This document shows, one piece after another, positions 9,271-20,131 of a DNA stretch of 64,000 bases. How positions within the stretch are numbered: position 1 is the first letter of the stretch; each line of letters opens with the position of its first letter. The notes below the pieces were generated by a model. That model had not been told where the DNA came from. It did not search any database and saw only the letters and a list, made by a program, of their open reading frames with translations. Source of the stretch: Ignavibacteriales bacterium (lineage in GTDB: Bacteria > Bacteroidota > Ignavibacteria > Ignavibacteriales > Ignavibacteriaceae); contig JADJEI010000006.1 of NCBI GenBank assembly GCA_016709155.1, forward strand, positions 356,934-420,933, in the 5' to 3' direction. Position numbers and translations under genes: made by a program.

Positions 9271-11399
9271 TTAACAATTATTTTTTTTTATGACTTTATA
9301 ACCAAAAGATTTCAATCTATACTTTTTAGAACCAACCGTAATTATTTTCTTTTGATTATGATAGTTTAGCAGAAACAAATATGTGTTCTTCTCTCCCTTT
9401 CGCTGAACAAATTGTAAATCAGGATCAGAAATCTTTGCTTGTCTTTTTATGTTATCAAGTGAAACTATTTTTTCGTAAAGCAGTAAATGCTCATCACTGC
9501 TATATCCAAGTGCATATCCAAGAATTGTAGCTGTGCCCTTGCCAATTTTTCTATTGATAGCACAGACTTCACCGTTACTTGTTCTCGAAACTATTTCTGC
9601 ATCGCTTGATTGATAAATTTGTTTCGATTTAAAAATCGTAAATACATCTTCAATTCCAAATGCATTTATTTTATTTGAACTTTCGCTATTTGAAAATTGA
9701 ATATCAAACTCATCCTTTAGCACTGTGCAGGGATTTAGATACAAATCTAAAGTAGGTAAAGCAGGATACAATATTAAATGACCCCCAGCCTTTGTGTAAT
9801 CAGCAAGCAGGTTCTGAGTTTCTGCATCCATAAACTCTGTTGTAACAACCCAAAGTTGTTTGTACTTAAGTAAATCATCTACGGCAGTAGTTTCTAAATC
9901 TTTAATATCATAATTATAATTTAACGTTTGAAGCCCGCGTAATAATCCATTAAAAAATATTTCTTCACGAATAAATCTTGGATCATATTGCAGACCTAAT
10001 TTATCAACATCAAGTCGTTTTTCTTTGAGCAGTTGAGAAGTTGTCAGCTCTGTATAGAAATATGGTTTGTATAATCCAACACAAATATCCGCTTTGGTTT
10101 CGCTGAGTAGTAAATTCTCTTTCTCTTTATTGATGAAGTTGTTAACCTTTTTTATTGAATCATACAAAGGAGATTTTTCGGCTTTGTAATCAAGAGGAGT
10201 TTGATAGTAAAAAGTCTTTCCATAAAATCCTTTCCCTTTAGGATTAATTCCTTGAGAAAACATCTTAATAGTTTAGACTTTTCATACCATGAGCAAGTGA
10301 AGCAAAATAAAATGTTTCTAAATCACTTGCATCACTTTTAACATGATGCTCGCGAGTTCCTGCTTGAAATTCTGCAGCCCACACTGGTGCATTTGGCTGC
10401 ATAGCTTCTAGAATTTTTATTGCAAGCTAAATCAGAATGAGCATTTCTAAAAGAAACAAATTCTGGAATATGATCCAATCCAAAAACAATATCATCACGA
10501 GTACGCATGATTTCTTCATAAGTGCTAATAAGCATCGGAAGTTCTGCCGCGTTACCGTAAATCCAGCCTGGAATGTTGTGTGTAAGCTGAACATTTATAT
10601 CGTAACTTTTTATTTTTTTAATTAATACATCTAGATATTGAGTAAAATAGTGACGATAGAAAAGATGAAAATCATGGTATGCACAATAATCTTGTTTGAT
10701 CTCAATCTTCCCCACTGGTGCAGAAAGGTTTTCGAATGATGAATAATTTATCCCGTAAATATTGTTTAGATTTTCAATTGATAAATATTTCTCAATCAAA
10801 AATTCTTTGTATAATGTTATCACCGAAGGATTGTAATCGATCTTACCTAAAAGCCATTGGAATACACCAACTTCATTACAAACCTGCAACATTATAATCG
10901 GTCCATTATTACTCTGCTGATTTTCAGAAATGATTGGCATCACTTTATCATACCAAAGAAAAGTATAACGCAGATATTCATCAGACATGTATGACATCAA
11001 ATCGCGTGAGATTACATTTCCATGTTCATCCAAAGCAAAAGAATCTTTACAACACCGTTCTAGAAGCCATGTGGGAAGCCCATGTGAATCGTACTCGGCA
11101 AGAATATACGGACCGGGTTTTACAATTAAATCCAAGCCTATTTTCTTACATAATTTTATGTACTTTAAAAAGTTTCGTGCTGGATTTGTTTCGCCTGTAA
11201 AATCAAACTTGCCTTCTTCATATTCGTGCCAATCCCAGGGAATATATGTTGAAGTAGTATTTGCACCGGATTGTTTCAGTAATGTTAAATGCTTTTCCCA
11301 TAATTTTGGATTAAGTCTGAAGTAATGTATTTCTCCAGAAATTATAAAATGTGGTTTTCCGTTTTTTAAAAAATATCCTTTTGATGCGCTGAAGCTCAT
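9271..11399 (-). CDS. GH35-like enzyme, probably acting on beta-1,2-gluco-oligosaccharides, frameshifted
   Basis: About 710 aa. The N-terminal TIM barrel shows the GH35 marks IISGEIHYFRLNPKLWEKHL, NTTSTYIPWDWHE, VKPGPYILAEYD and the acid/base Glu in MLQVCNEVG. The nucleophile Glu is in WAAEFQAGTREHH, recovered by restoring the frame after 10425. A second indel near 10267 separates NYKMFSQG. The C-terminal part (residues about 490-710) is a trimer-domain-like region. No signal peptide is visible, so it is probably cytoplasmic. GH35 usually means beta-galactosidase. However, I recall an Ignavibacterium album GH35 protein (IALB_1185) in a similar cluster that was shown to transfer glucose on beta-1,2-gluco-oligosaccharides, and this context fits that activity better. 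Confidence 0.8.
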
Positions 11400-11427
11400 T
11401 TAATCAAAACCGACTCTATTTATTGAA

Positions 11428-13083
11428 TTAAAATAAAAATTCACTATTTCCTTGTAGGATATTGAATTTTTGTTCTCTACCATTCCTAATCACTTTCAAC
11501 TGAAAGTCACCATCAGATTGAACAGTAATCTTAAATGTATCATCCACTCGCTCGGCAACCAAATCAACAACATGTCCATTAAATCTAAACCTTTCACAGC
11601 CGGAACGTTTGTCAGAATTTACTTTCCAGACCAATTCGTTCTCCGGTGCATTAGGTTTTAATCCGATTCCATATTCAATAAAATAAAGTACCGGCGCTAA
11701 CGCCCCCCATCCAACAATATCTTTTACAACCGGCGCTCCGTCTGTGTTGATTCCTTCCTTAATAGAGTCCGCAGCAAAATTTTCCCAGAATGTACATGTC
11801 TTCTTAAATATTTGTACGACAGCATCTAAATGTTTAAGAGCAATCTCTTCAGCGAGATCATTATATCCGCAAGCATCTAAGCCTTTAATAATCATTGTAT
11901 TTGTCATAACCCAGACCGCACCAGACCAGTATCCACCTTGCGGATAATATTCTTTTTCATCTGCTGCAAGAGAAGGTACTGGATGCAATCTTCCAAATGT
12001 TTTGGGATTGTTTAGTTGTTCGACAAGATATATTGTTCTATCGGACGGAGCAGTTTTTGAAAGTAGTGTCCAGAAAGCTGCAATAGTTTTGATTGTACAA
12101 AATTCTTCATCTATTGTTAAATCAAAATAAAATTTCTTTTCATCATCCCACATGTTAGCATTTATTATTGCTGAAAGACTGTCTGCATCGTCATTAAAAA
12201 TTTTTGCTTCAATTTCGAAACCTAAAATATCAGATAGTTCAGAAAGATTTCTTGCAAAGAGAACCATCTCTGAGGAAATGTCGATTCCTGTTCCTCCGCT
12301 TGCAAGACAAATATTTCTTGGCGAATTATCCATACTTGCCCAATCTGTAATGTATAATCCATTTCCCTGCCGGATATATTTCTTCAAAGCTTCGTAATAT
12401 TTTATTAATGGTAGTCTAACTAATTCTAACCGTGCTTTGTCGCCTGTCCATTTATAGCTTTCCAATTCCGCCCAGGCTAGAATCGGATGGTTCAATGCAT
12501 CAAGCGTTAATTTAGGATTTGGAGTAGGTGTCGCCCTTCCTTTATAAATTACATCAGCTTTGTATTGATTAAAGTACTCATCAAATCCCCAGCGGCTAAA
12601 GAGAGGTAGATTTTCATTATTTCTCCACGGATCAAAATCAATTCCGGTAGTACGATTTATTTCTCTACAAATTTCTCCAGTAGAATATTGTTTAATATAG
12701 AAATTATCTAAAGAAGAAATTCCAGGAACCAAAGGATGCGCCACATTTAAGAACATTGTTTGAAAAGCAGTATCCCACAAAAATAAATTTGCATTAAAAG
12801 CACAATCAAGAAATTGAGAAACAAAACCGCTTCCATCTGCAGGCGCTTGAAAGTTTTTGAAAGCCATTTCCCAGGATGCCCAGTAAGTTTCAATCCAGAG
12901 TGGATTTTCATCATAAATCGGATTTGGCAATAAATCCTTTGTATCATCGAACTTTGGTAGCGGACGTGGCTCATAAGTTTTTTTTGAAAAGTATATCCCC
13001 TGCACTTCGCCATTTTGGGGTAGTAAAAAGATAGAATAGAAACTTAGGATAAGTAATAGAGTCATGATTATATTAGTTTTCAT
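11428..13083 (-). CDS. GH63/MGH1-like (alpha/alpha)6 glycoside hydrolase
   Basis: Intact 551-aa protein with an N-terminal hydrophobic signal (IIMTLLLILSFYSIFLLPQNG), so exported. The barrel carries the trehalase/GH63-clan marks FLWDTAFQTMF (residues about 100-110), ILAWAELESYKWTGD, YITDWASMDNSPR and GGYWSGAVWVMTNTMIIKGL, followed by FWENFA. The last about 70 residues form a small beta domain. The relatives I recognise are mannosylglycerate hydrolase-like and GH63 glucosidase-like proteins, but the sequence does not set the substrate. Its position between the GH35 and the discoidin-type enzyme argues for a role in processing the same glucan or its side groups. Spacing is 28 bp to the next gene. 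Confidence 0.75.
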   Translation of the reverse strand: MKTNIIMTLLLILSFYSIFLLPQNGEVQGIYFSKKTYEPRPLPKFDDTKDLLPNPIYDENPLWIETYWASWEMAFKNFQAPADGSGFVSQFLDCAFNANLFLWDTAFQTMFLNVAHPLVPGISSLDNFYIKQYSTGEICREINRTTGIDFDPWRNNENLPLFSRWGFDEYFNQYKADVIYKGRATPTPNPKLTLDALNHPILAWAELESYKWTGDKARLELVRLPLIKYYEALKKYIRQGNGLYITDWASMDNSPRNICLASGGTGIDISSEMVLFARNLSELSDILGFEIEAKIFNDDADSLSAIINANMWDDEKKFYFDLTIDEEFCTIKTIAAFWTLLSKTAPSDRTIYLVEQLNNPKTFGRLHPVPSLAADEKEYYPQGGYWSGAVWVMTNTMIIKGLDACGYNDLAEEIALKHLDAVVQIFKKTCTFWENFAADSIKEGINTDGAPVVKDIVGWGALAPVLYFIEYGIGLKPNAPENELVWKVNSDKRSGCERFRFNGHVVDLVAERVDDTFKITVQSDGDFQLKVIRNGREQKFNILQGNSEFLF

Positions 13084-13093
13084 TGACTAATCC

Positions 13094-16000
13094 TCAATAA
13101 GCTATAACTAATTTAGCAGGAAATTCTTTCACATCAATTTCATTTTTTGTGAATGAATTCGTTTCTTTACCATTTACCGTTACACCGATAGGAAGTTTTG
13201 ATTCATTAAAGTTTTTAATTTTTATTCCGTTCTTTGGTAGATTAACATCACCATAAATCGATAAAGTATATTTTTCATTTTCTTTTTTAATTGAGTATGA
13301 AATATCTCCGAAGTATGTAGGAAGTTTTTCAATCGACATTCCATTTGGCGAATCAATCCAATCCTGATAAAGCGCTGATGCTAATACTAAAGATTCATCA
13401 GCTTCATTTTCATAAACAAACATGGAACGAATTGCATTTAAAAAATCGGAACCAACCCATGTATGCGGCATATCTCCAATAAATCTTGGTATGCGTTTAT
13501 CTTTCCAAACAACTTCTGCCCAATGATTCCATCCATGCGGACGTTGATCATTTAAAAAGAATTCTATCAATTCATATTGCACGTCCCGGTTGATCCAATT
13601 GAATGAAAGAACCAATCAAACGATTTTCATAAGGAGTGTAATTAACCCAATCAATTTTATCATCTCTTCTGCTTTTAAAGTATTCATAGTACTTGTTAAA
13701 AGTATTGTAAACTCGCGGTTTCGGTAGGTTACTCAATTCGTTGCAAGGAGTTAGAGCAATTGTTGTTGATGTGGCGTCAAAGTCACCAAGCTCAACACAG
13801 CCCGGAATGTAATCAATATTTCTTGTCTTCATCGCGAGCTTAAGTGAATTGTAAAGATTTTCATTAAATGTATCTCTAACTTTTTTTATTCTTTCATAAG
13901 ATTCTTTTTCACCAAGTATTTTTTGAATCTCTGCTGCATCTTTTAACCCTTTCATAGTAAAAAAATTATCCCAGTACGAGTGCATTGGCTTTGCTGAGTA
14001 ACCTTCGTGACTAATCGATTCAGTAACCAAACCATAATAAGCTCGAACGCTGTCATTGCCATTTTTAAAATGGTCAGTTGATCTTTCGGCAATTAATGAT
14101 TCAATATACTCAACAGCTTTTTTTACATTTTCATTTTTTGATCTTAGGAAAGTAGTGTCTTTTGTAAAGTTAAAATATTCACGAATCAGATAAATCATTT
14201 CACCATGACTGTCATTTTCAGGAACCGGATCGGGACCCCTGGAATCAACAACACAAGGCACTTTACCATTTTCAAATTGATTAGCAGTGTACCAATCAAT
14301 AAAATCTTTTACTTCAGCTACAATTCCGGATTTTAATAATGCAGATGAAGTTAATGCTCCATCTCTTATCCAGCTTCGTTCATAAGATCGTGAGCCGGGT
14401 TGAATTCCCGCTTTGTCTCTATTAATTAAAATGTATGCAAGATTTGATTTGTATGTGTTTACTATTCTATCGGCAGATTTAGGAAGATTAAATTTTATAT
14501 AATCTACTTTTGATTTCCAGAAATTTTTTGTTTCTTCAAATTTCTGTTCGATTATTTCATCAGTTAAATTTTCCTTTATTGATTCCTTTCCATAGAACGG
14601 TACGGCGACATATACAATTTTTGCTTCCCCGGACCTCAAATCAAAATCATATCTCAAAACTCCGCTTGCAAGATTTGTTGCATCAACAACTGATTTATTT
14701 TGAGAAATGTTATCGTTGCTTACAGCATCAACAATATTTCCTTCATCAAAAGTGTTCGCACCAAAAGAAGTGTAATGAGTAATCGGAATTACTTCTTTAT
14801 CATCATTTACATAAATCTTACCACTACTTTCTTTAATAGAATTAATCTTTCCGACTCCACCGGTAATATTTAAGAATTGATAGTAAGGATTAACCTGAAA
14901 TGGGTGAATAAGTAAAAACAAACTTCCGTTTTTATGTAATAAAGAATTATTTGAAAGTGTGTACTTAAAATAAAGTACAGAACTTTTATTTGCCTCGCCG
15001 TTTGCAAATACTTTGGTTTCAAAATCAAGATCATTGCAATTCCAATTTACTTTTGGAATTGGAAGATAGTTTTCTTCGAGAGATTGTGTTGAACTTACAT
15101 TAGTCCAATTAAACAACTTATCATCAACTTTGATAATTGGTTCAATTGAAAACTCTGCTTTATCAACCTCAACCATTCCATCTTCATTAATCAACGCTTC
15201 TTTAACATCATTATTAACTCCCACCACAGTCCAATAAGAAGCTTGTTCCAAAAAATATCTTGGGTAATTTCCTTTTGGTGAATTCTTAGCGATATAAATG
15301 AGAAAATCATTTGGAGTTAAAGAATTCTTAATATCAAGAAATTTTATTTCGTTGATACCAAATCCTTCAGCAGAATTAGCTTCAAGAAGATTTATTTAAA
15401 AATCTTGCTTCTGCCTCTGTTAGCTTTATAAAACTAACATCACTCTGGTTGGATGAAACTGAGTAAACTTTTTCCCAATCACTTCCGTTCTCAGAAAGTA
15501 ATATCTCAAAAGATTTGGCGTGATGAATTTTTAACCAATCAATTTTTAATCCTCCGAATTCCCTTCGGGTTTTGAAATCAATTGTAATTGATTGATTATT
15601 TGTACCAATACTCTTCCAATAAGTACCTGATGAAACATCAATAATATTCCCTGGTATCAAGTCAAAGGATTGCGATTTAGCTGTTACAAGAGGTGTTGGA
15701 TAAACATTTGTTTCAGATTGCAGTGGTTCAAACTTCAAATCATCAATCCAAACACTTCCTTTACCTCCAACGAATGAGGCAATTGTAAATTCAATTCTGT
15801 CTATTCGCTTTAAAGACTGATCTTCAGTTGGTCCCCAGGCAAACTGGATGTGTCTTTTTTTATCTTTATTTTTTTCCACTCAGCTGGGAAATCGTAATTT
15901 CTGTTGTTTACCCACCAAACATTATTGCCGGTGCTGTCAATAAATTTTATTTCAAAATTGTTTGATGGAGATTCTGCTTTAACGTAAAAAGTACATTCAA

Positions 16001-16268
16001 AATTCTCAGTTAGATCAATCGGAAAGAATTTTTGAATACCGCCGTAGCCAGTACCTTTAGTAAAATCATACTCAAACTTTACCGCATTGCCGTGTAGACC
16101 AATCTCGCTTGAAATTGATAGATCAACTCCGTCGGCTTTTATTAAGTCCCATCCTTTAGTGCTTTCAAAATCATCCAGCGTTGTTGATTGAGCACTTAGG
16201 ATATTGTTTCTTAATATCAGTATCGTTATTGCGAAAATTGTTCTAAAGATTATATGATTGATTGACAT
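13094..16268 (-). CDS. Large secreted enzyme: CBM-like + F5/8C domain + (alpha/alpha)6 barrel, frameshifted
   Basis: About 1050 aa when repaired; the start at MSINHIIF (16268) gives a normal signal peptide (IFAITILILRNNILSAQ). Residues 30-185 are a jelly-roll CBM (FESTKGWDLIKADG... to SVWIDDLKFEPL). Residues 200-330 are an F5/8 type C (discoidin) domain (IDVSSGTYWKSIGTNNQSI, then FGINEIKFLDI). A beta-sandwich and a helical barrel follow, with RSYERSWIRDGALTSSALL, DSHGEMIYLIREYF, and a DMPHTWVGSDFLNAIRSM stretch. The WIRDG and SHGE blocks resemble glucoamylase-type active sites, so I expect a glycosidase, but I cannot place it in a numbered GH family. Indels near 15850, 15393 and 13590 break the frame. 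Confidence 0.72.
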
Positions 16269-16294
16269 TTTTAATTTATACTTAAAAATCTTGC

Positions 16295-16324
16295 CACGAA
16301 TTTCACTAATTAACACGAATTAAA
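16295..16324. repeat. Short CACGAATT-type triplet repeat
   Basis: Three imperfect direct copies of about 10 bp (CACGAATTT, CACTAATTAA, CACGAATTAA) lie in the 58-bp gap between the GH144-like lipoprotein gene and the discoidin-type gene. Its role is unknown; it may be a remnant of a common intergenic repeat. Confidence 0.4.
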
Positions 16325-16326
16325 TT

Positions 16327-17721
16327 TTATTTGATATATTCAAAACTAAGTCTATTCAGTCCTTTTTGAATGATAGGATCCTTCATCACATAATTCCAGA
16401 TCAAGCCAGTTCTAAAATTCTCAATCATCAAGAGCATCGGACCTTGATCAATCCCGATGTATTCTTTGTTGAACCAATTTAAAGTAGGATTAAATGCGTC
16501 AACGTATCCATATTCTTTCCATAAATCTTTACCGTATTTTTTATTAAAAGATTTTATAGTTGGAAGAACAACTTCTGGGACAAAAACAATTGAGGATATT
16601 GCTGCATAAGGTGCGATTGTTCCATCATCAAAGTAATTAAAATCAGCACCGCTTGTACCTCTCGCTGCATAACCCAAAAACTGTTTGCTATCATAATTAT
16701 ATTTTTCTGTTGGACCATCGCAAGCTGAAAGTCCCCAACAGAGAGAATCGTACCCCTCCCAACTGTAAGAATTTTCGATTGCGTATTGTCTTTGCACTAA
16801 AGTTGCCCGTCTTGAATTTTCAAAATAATCTATTCCTTTATTTTTCATAAATGAATCAGCAAGTCCATGGAAATCTATGAACACATGAGAGAATTGATGA
16901 CCAAATAGTGGGGGAAATGCAGCGTGAGAAAGATTCGGATATGGCGTTCTCCAATCATAAGAAGCTAACCATGTTTTATATCCGGCTTCAACATTTTTCA
17001 TTCCACTTCCTGCGGCAAGAATGTAAAGGAACAATGCTTCGTTATAACCATTCCATCCCATAAAATGCAGTCCTTCATTTGGTTTCCATCCCATTGAAAT
17101 TGTATTTGCATATTCGCCTGTTGGAGGCATTTCAAAAAAATCCCAGTCAAGTCTCTTTAATAGATTTGCAGCAAGGTTGCGAATTTCATTTTCAACATCG
17201 TTCACTTGATTATAATATTTTCTTGCAAAAATGATTCCCATCATTAATAAACCGGTATCAATCGTGGAAAGTTCGCAGTTCCATTCGCGGGTACCAGAAT
17301 TCATTCTTAAGAAATGATAATAAAATCCTTTGTAGCCTGTAACATTTGTATCAGAACTTTGGACAGAATTGAAAAAGAATTTTAAAGTATTAAGAGTTAT
17401 CAGAGCAGCTCTGTCACGAGTTATCCAACCGTGTTCAACTCCAACTGCGTAAGATGGAAGTGCAAAACCAATTGCAGCAATACTTGCAGGTGCCCAGCTT
17501 GCGCTTCTGTCTTTCACCAAACCGTTTTCAGGATTAGATTCATTTAGAAAATACAGAAAGGTTTTATACTGAATTGAATCTAAAAGTTTGTTGTCATCAG
17601 TTGAAAGATCGTAATTAATTTTTCCCTTTGATTCAAACGAGAAATAATTTTGCTGCGCCTGACATCCCACAAATAAGAATATCAGTAACACAAATATTTT
17701 TAAAATATTCATCATCATCAT
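16327..17721 (-). CDS. GH144-like beta-1,2-glucanase, lipoprotein
   Basis: Intact, about 464 aa from the Met cluster at 17721-17712, which lies just past the upstream stop. The signal peptide ends in FLFVGCQAQQ, a lipobox with Cys, so it is probably anchored to a membrane facing the periplasm or surface. The PF10091/GH144-like barrel shows SASWAPASIAAIGFALPSYAV, WNCELSTIDTGLLMMGI, GWNGYNEALFLYILAAG, HAAFPPLFGHQFSH and YIGIDQGPMLLMIENFRTG. It is clearly homologous to the T9SS-secreted enzyme at 7363-9235 but lacks the Fn3 domain and the sorting tail. It likely trims glucan fragments to oligosaccharides. Endo versus exo action cannot be read from the sequence. Confidence 0.85.
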   Translation of the reverse strand: MMMMNILKIFVLLIFLFVGCQAQQNYFSFESKGKINYDLSTDDNKLLDSIQYKTFLYFLNESNPENGLVKDRSASWAPASIAAIGFALPSYAVGVEHGWITRDRAALITLNTLKFFFNSVQSSDTNVTGYKGFYYHFLRMNSGTREWNCELSTIDTGLLMMGIIFARKYYNQVNDVENEIRNLAANLLKRLDWDFFEMPPTGEYANTISMGWKPNEGLHFMGWNGYNEALFLYILAAGSGMKNVEAGYKTWLASYDWRTPYPNLSHAAFPPLFGHQFSHVFIDFHGLADSFMKNKGIDYFENSRRATLVQRQYAIENSYSWEGYDSLCWGLSACDGPTEKYNYDSKQFLGYAARGTSGADFNYFDDGTIAPYAAISSIVFVPEVVLPTIKSFNKKYGKDLWKEYGYVDAFNPTLNWFNKEYIGIDQGPMLLMIENFRTGLIWNYVMKDPIIQKGLNRLSFEYIK

Positions 17722-17743
17722 TTTTTTTGTTTTCAAATTTCGA

Positions 17744-20120
17744 TTAGAGAAATACTTCAACATTCACAATATCTTTCCTAACAGGTTTGATTATAAACCC
17801 TTCCAACTTTTTCCCATCAACTGTAATAAATTGATCAGATGAATTATTATTTCTTTTTCTTACAACCTTAATATTATAGATCGTCCCTCTAAATAATCTT
17901 TTGATAGAAAATTCCTCCCAATCATCCGGTATGCAGGGATCAATTAATAGCCCACCCTTTGTTGCGCGAACGCCAAGTATCCAATCAACAATAACTTTTT
18001 GATACCACGCTGCTGAGCCAGTGTACCAAGTCCAGCCGCCCATTCCATAATTAGGTGATTCAGGTCCATCAATATTGCCGGGAGTAACATAAGGCTCGGC
18101 GACATATTCTTCAGGATTCATTCCATTATAAATTGGACAAAGATTTTTATAAGCAGTAAAAGACAAATCATTTTTCTTTAATAAAGAGAAAGCCCAAATT
18201 GCCCAAGTTGCAGCATGAGAATACACCCCACCATTTTCTCTTCTGCCTGGCGCATAGCGAGAAAGATATCCAATCATTTTATCCGGCTTTGAATAAGCGG
18301 GACTTAAAAGTAAGCATCCATTCTTTTTTAGTAGATGTTTTGTTACCGAGTCCATAGCTTTTTTCTGTTTACTGTTTTCTGCAATACCACTTATTACGGA
18401 CCAGGTTTGAGCATTAAGATAAATTTTACCTTCATGTGAAGTTTTGCTTCCAACTTTTTTGCCATCGTCTTTTGTAGCACGCCAAAACCATTCTCCATCC
18501 CAGGCATATTTATCAAATGCTTTTTTTATTAGAATAGATTTTTTGGAATATTGTTTATAAAGGTTTTCGTTACCAATTTCTCTTGAAAGCTCAGCAAATC
18601 TTTTCAATATCAAATAGAAAAACTCTGTAAGCCAGATAGATTCCCCTTTCATATCTAATCCAACAGCACTAAGTCCATCGTTCCAATCTCCGGCACCAAT
18701 CAAATTTAATCCACGCTTGCTCATTCTTGTTAATACTTTTTCAATTGCAGCAACTGAGTGATTGAGTAAAGTATCTTTTTTATTTTTGTTATCGTAGTAA
18801 GGTTCTTTTACAGTAAGAATTTTATAATCAGCAGTTTCATCAATGTATTGAAGAATGACGAATGGAAGCCAAAGCAAATCGTCAGTCATTTTAGTTGGCA
18901 AACCTGTTTCAGAAATTGGATGCCACCAATGCAGCACACTTCCATCTTCAAATTGATGACGAGCATGCAAACGAATTTGCTGCGCTGTTCTCTCTGGATC
19001 TATAGGAAGAAATACCAAGCTATCCTGCAACTGATCTCTGAATCCGAATGCGCCGCTTTGCTGATAATAAGCTGTACGTGCAAATAACCTTCCTGCAATT
19101 GCCTGATATCGAAGCCACTTATTCACTAGCAGATTCATTGCTTTATCAGGTGTTTCGATTACCAAAGTATCAAACATTTTTTGCCAGGAAAGCTTTACTT
19201 CGGTTAATGCGCTGTCAATATTTTTTTGTGATAAGAATTTTTTTAATGATACTGCAATTGCTTTTTTATTTTCTTTAATTCCTAAAAAGAAATTTAAATT
19301 TTTAGTTTCATTTGGTTTGATTTCAATATTTGTTTTAACAGCGCCAATTGAGTCATTCCACTTACCAAGTTTTTTACTTAAGGATTTTGCAGTTAAACCA
19401 GCAGGATTTTGAATCGAACCATATTGACCCACAAAAGAATTTTTATCTCCGTCATAATCTGAAATTTTTTCTGAACAGGAAATAAATCCCAAATAAGGAT
19501 ACTCAATATTCCAGTGTCCTCTATCTCCAAGCGGAATTTCCCACAATCCTTTTAGTTGCCGTCATACAATTAAGTTCAGAATCAAAATGAGTTTCTAAGA
19601 AAGACTTGTGAAATTCTCTGTGATGATCTGATGATGAACCGAGGCACCATTCAAAGTAAGTAAAAATTGATAATGATTTTTTCTGAGTAGTTTTATTTTC
19701 AATCTTAAAATTCCAGATTTCAAGATTTTCTCCGATAGGAACAAATACAGTTAAAATTATTTTGATACCTTTATATTCAGATATGAATTTGGAATAACCA
19801 AATCCATAAACAACTTGATAAAAGTCAAGATCAGTTTTTACCGGAATCCATGTCGGCGACCAGACATCGCCGGTAAGATTATCTTTTACGTAAAAATATT
19901 TTCCCCAATTATCCTGCACCAAATCCTGATGCCAGCGGTTAAGTCTGTTAAATTCAGAATGATCAAGCCAGCTAAAACCGCCACCTGTCTGGGAAATTAC
20001 TAAGCCGTACCTGCCATTTGAAATTACATTAACCCATGGTTTTGGAGTTTTAAAGTCCGTAATAATATATTCATTGCGGTCTGAAGAAAAGTGTCCGAAT
20101 TTAGTTTTGAATTGTCCCAT
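17744..20120 (-). CDS. GH94 beta-glucoside phosphorylase, one frameshift
   Basis: About 792 aa, cytoplasmic (no signal). It has the N-terminal sandwich with NVISNGRYGLVISQTGGGFSW and NLTGDVWSPTWIP. The (alpha/alpha)6 barrel shows YYQQSGAFGFRDQLQDSL, GSVLHWWHP, MTDDLLWLPFV and the catalytic-acid block GAGDWNDGLSAVG. Phosphate-site-like sequences follow (YAPGRRENGGVYSHAATWA). GH94 enzymes split beta-glucosides with phosphate to give glucose 1-phosphate. The HWWHP and DDLLWLP stretch resembles the phosphorylase domain of cyclic beta-1,2-glucan synthases, which fits a beta-1,2 substrate; but the known 1,2-beta-oligoglucan phosphorylases are longer (about 1100 aa). One inserted base near 19548 separates TATKR from LWEIPLGDRG. 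The start at 20120 follows the lacI-type stop by 11 bp. Confidence 0.88.
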
Positions 20121-20131
20121 TGTATTTTTTT

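Noticed and set aside
9271..11399. Calling the GH35 protein a beta-galactosidase
   Set aside because: The family name suggests it, but the neighbours are all beta-1,2-glucan-type genes and no galactoside gene is present.
2136..16268. Reading the broken genes as a decaying pseudogene cluster
   Set aside because: Breaks are mostly single bases in homopolymers, codon-level family motifs are intact on both sides, and the same damage occurs in housekeeping genes elsewhere in the window.
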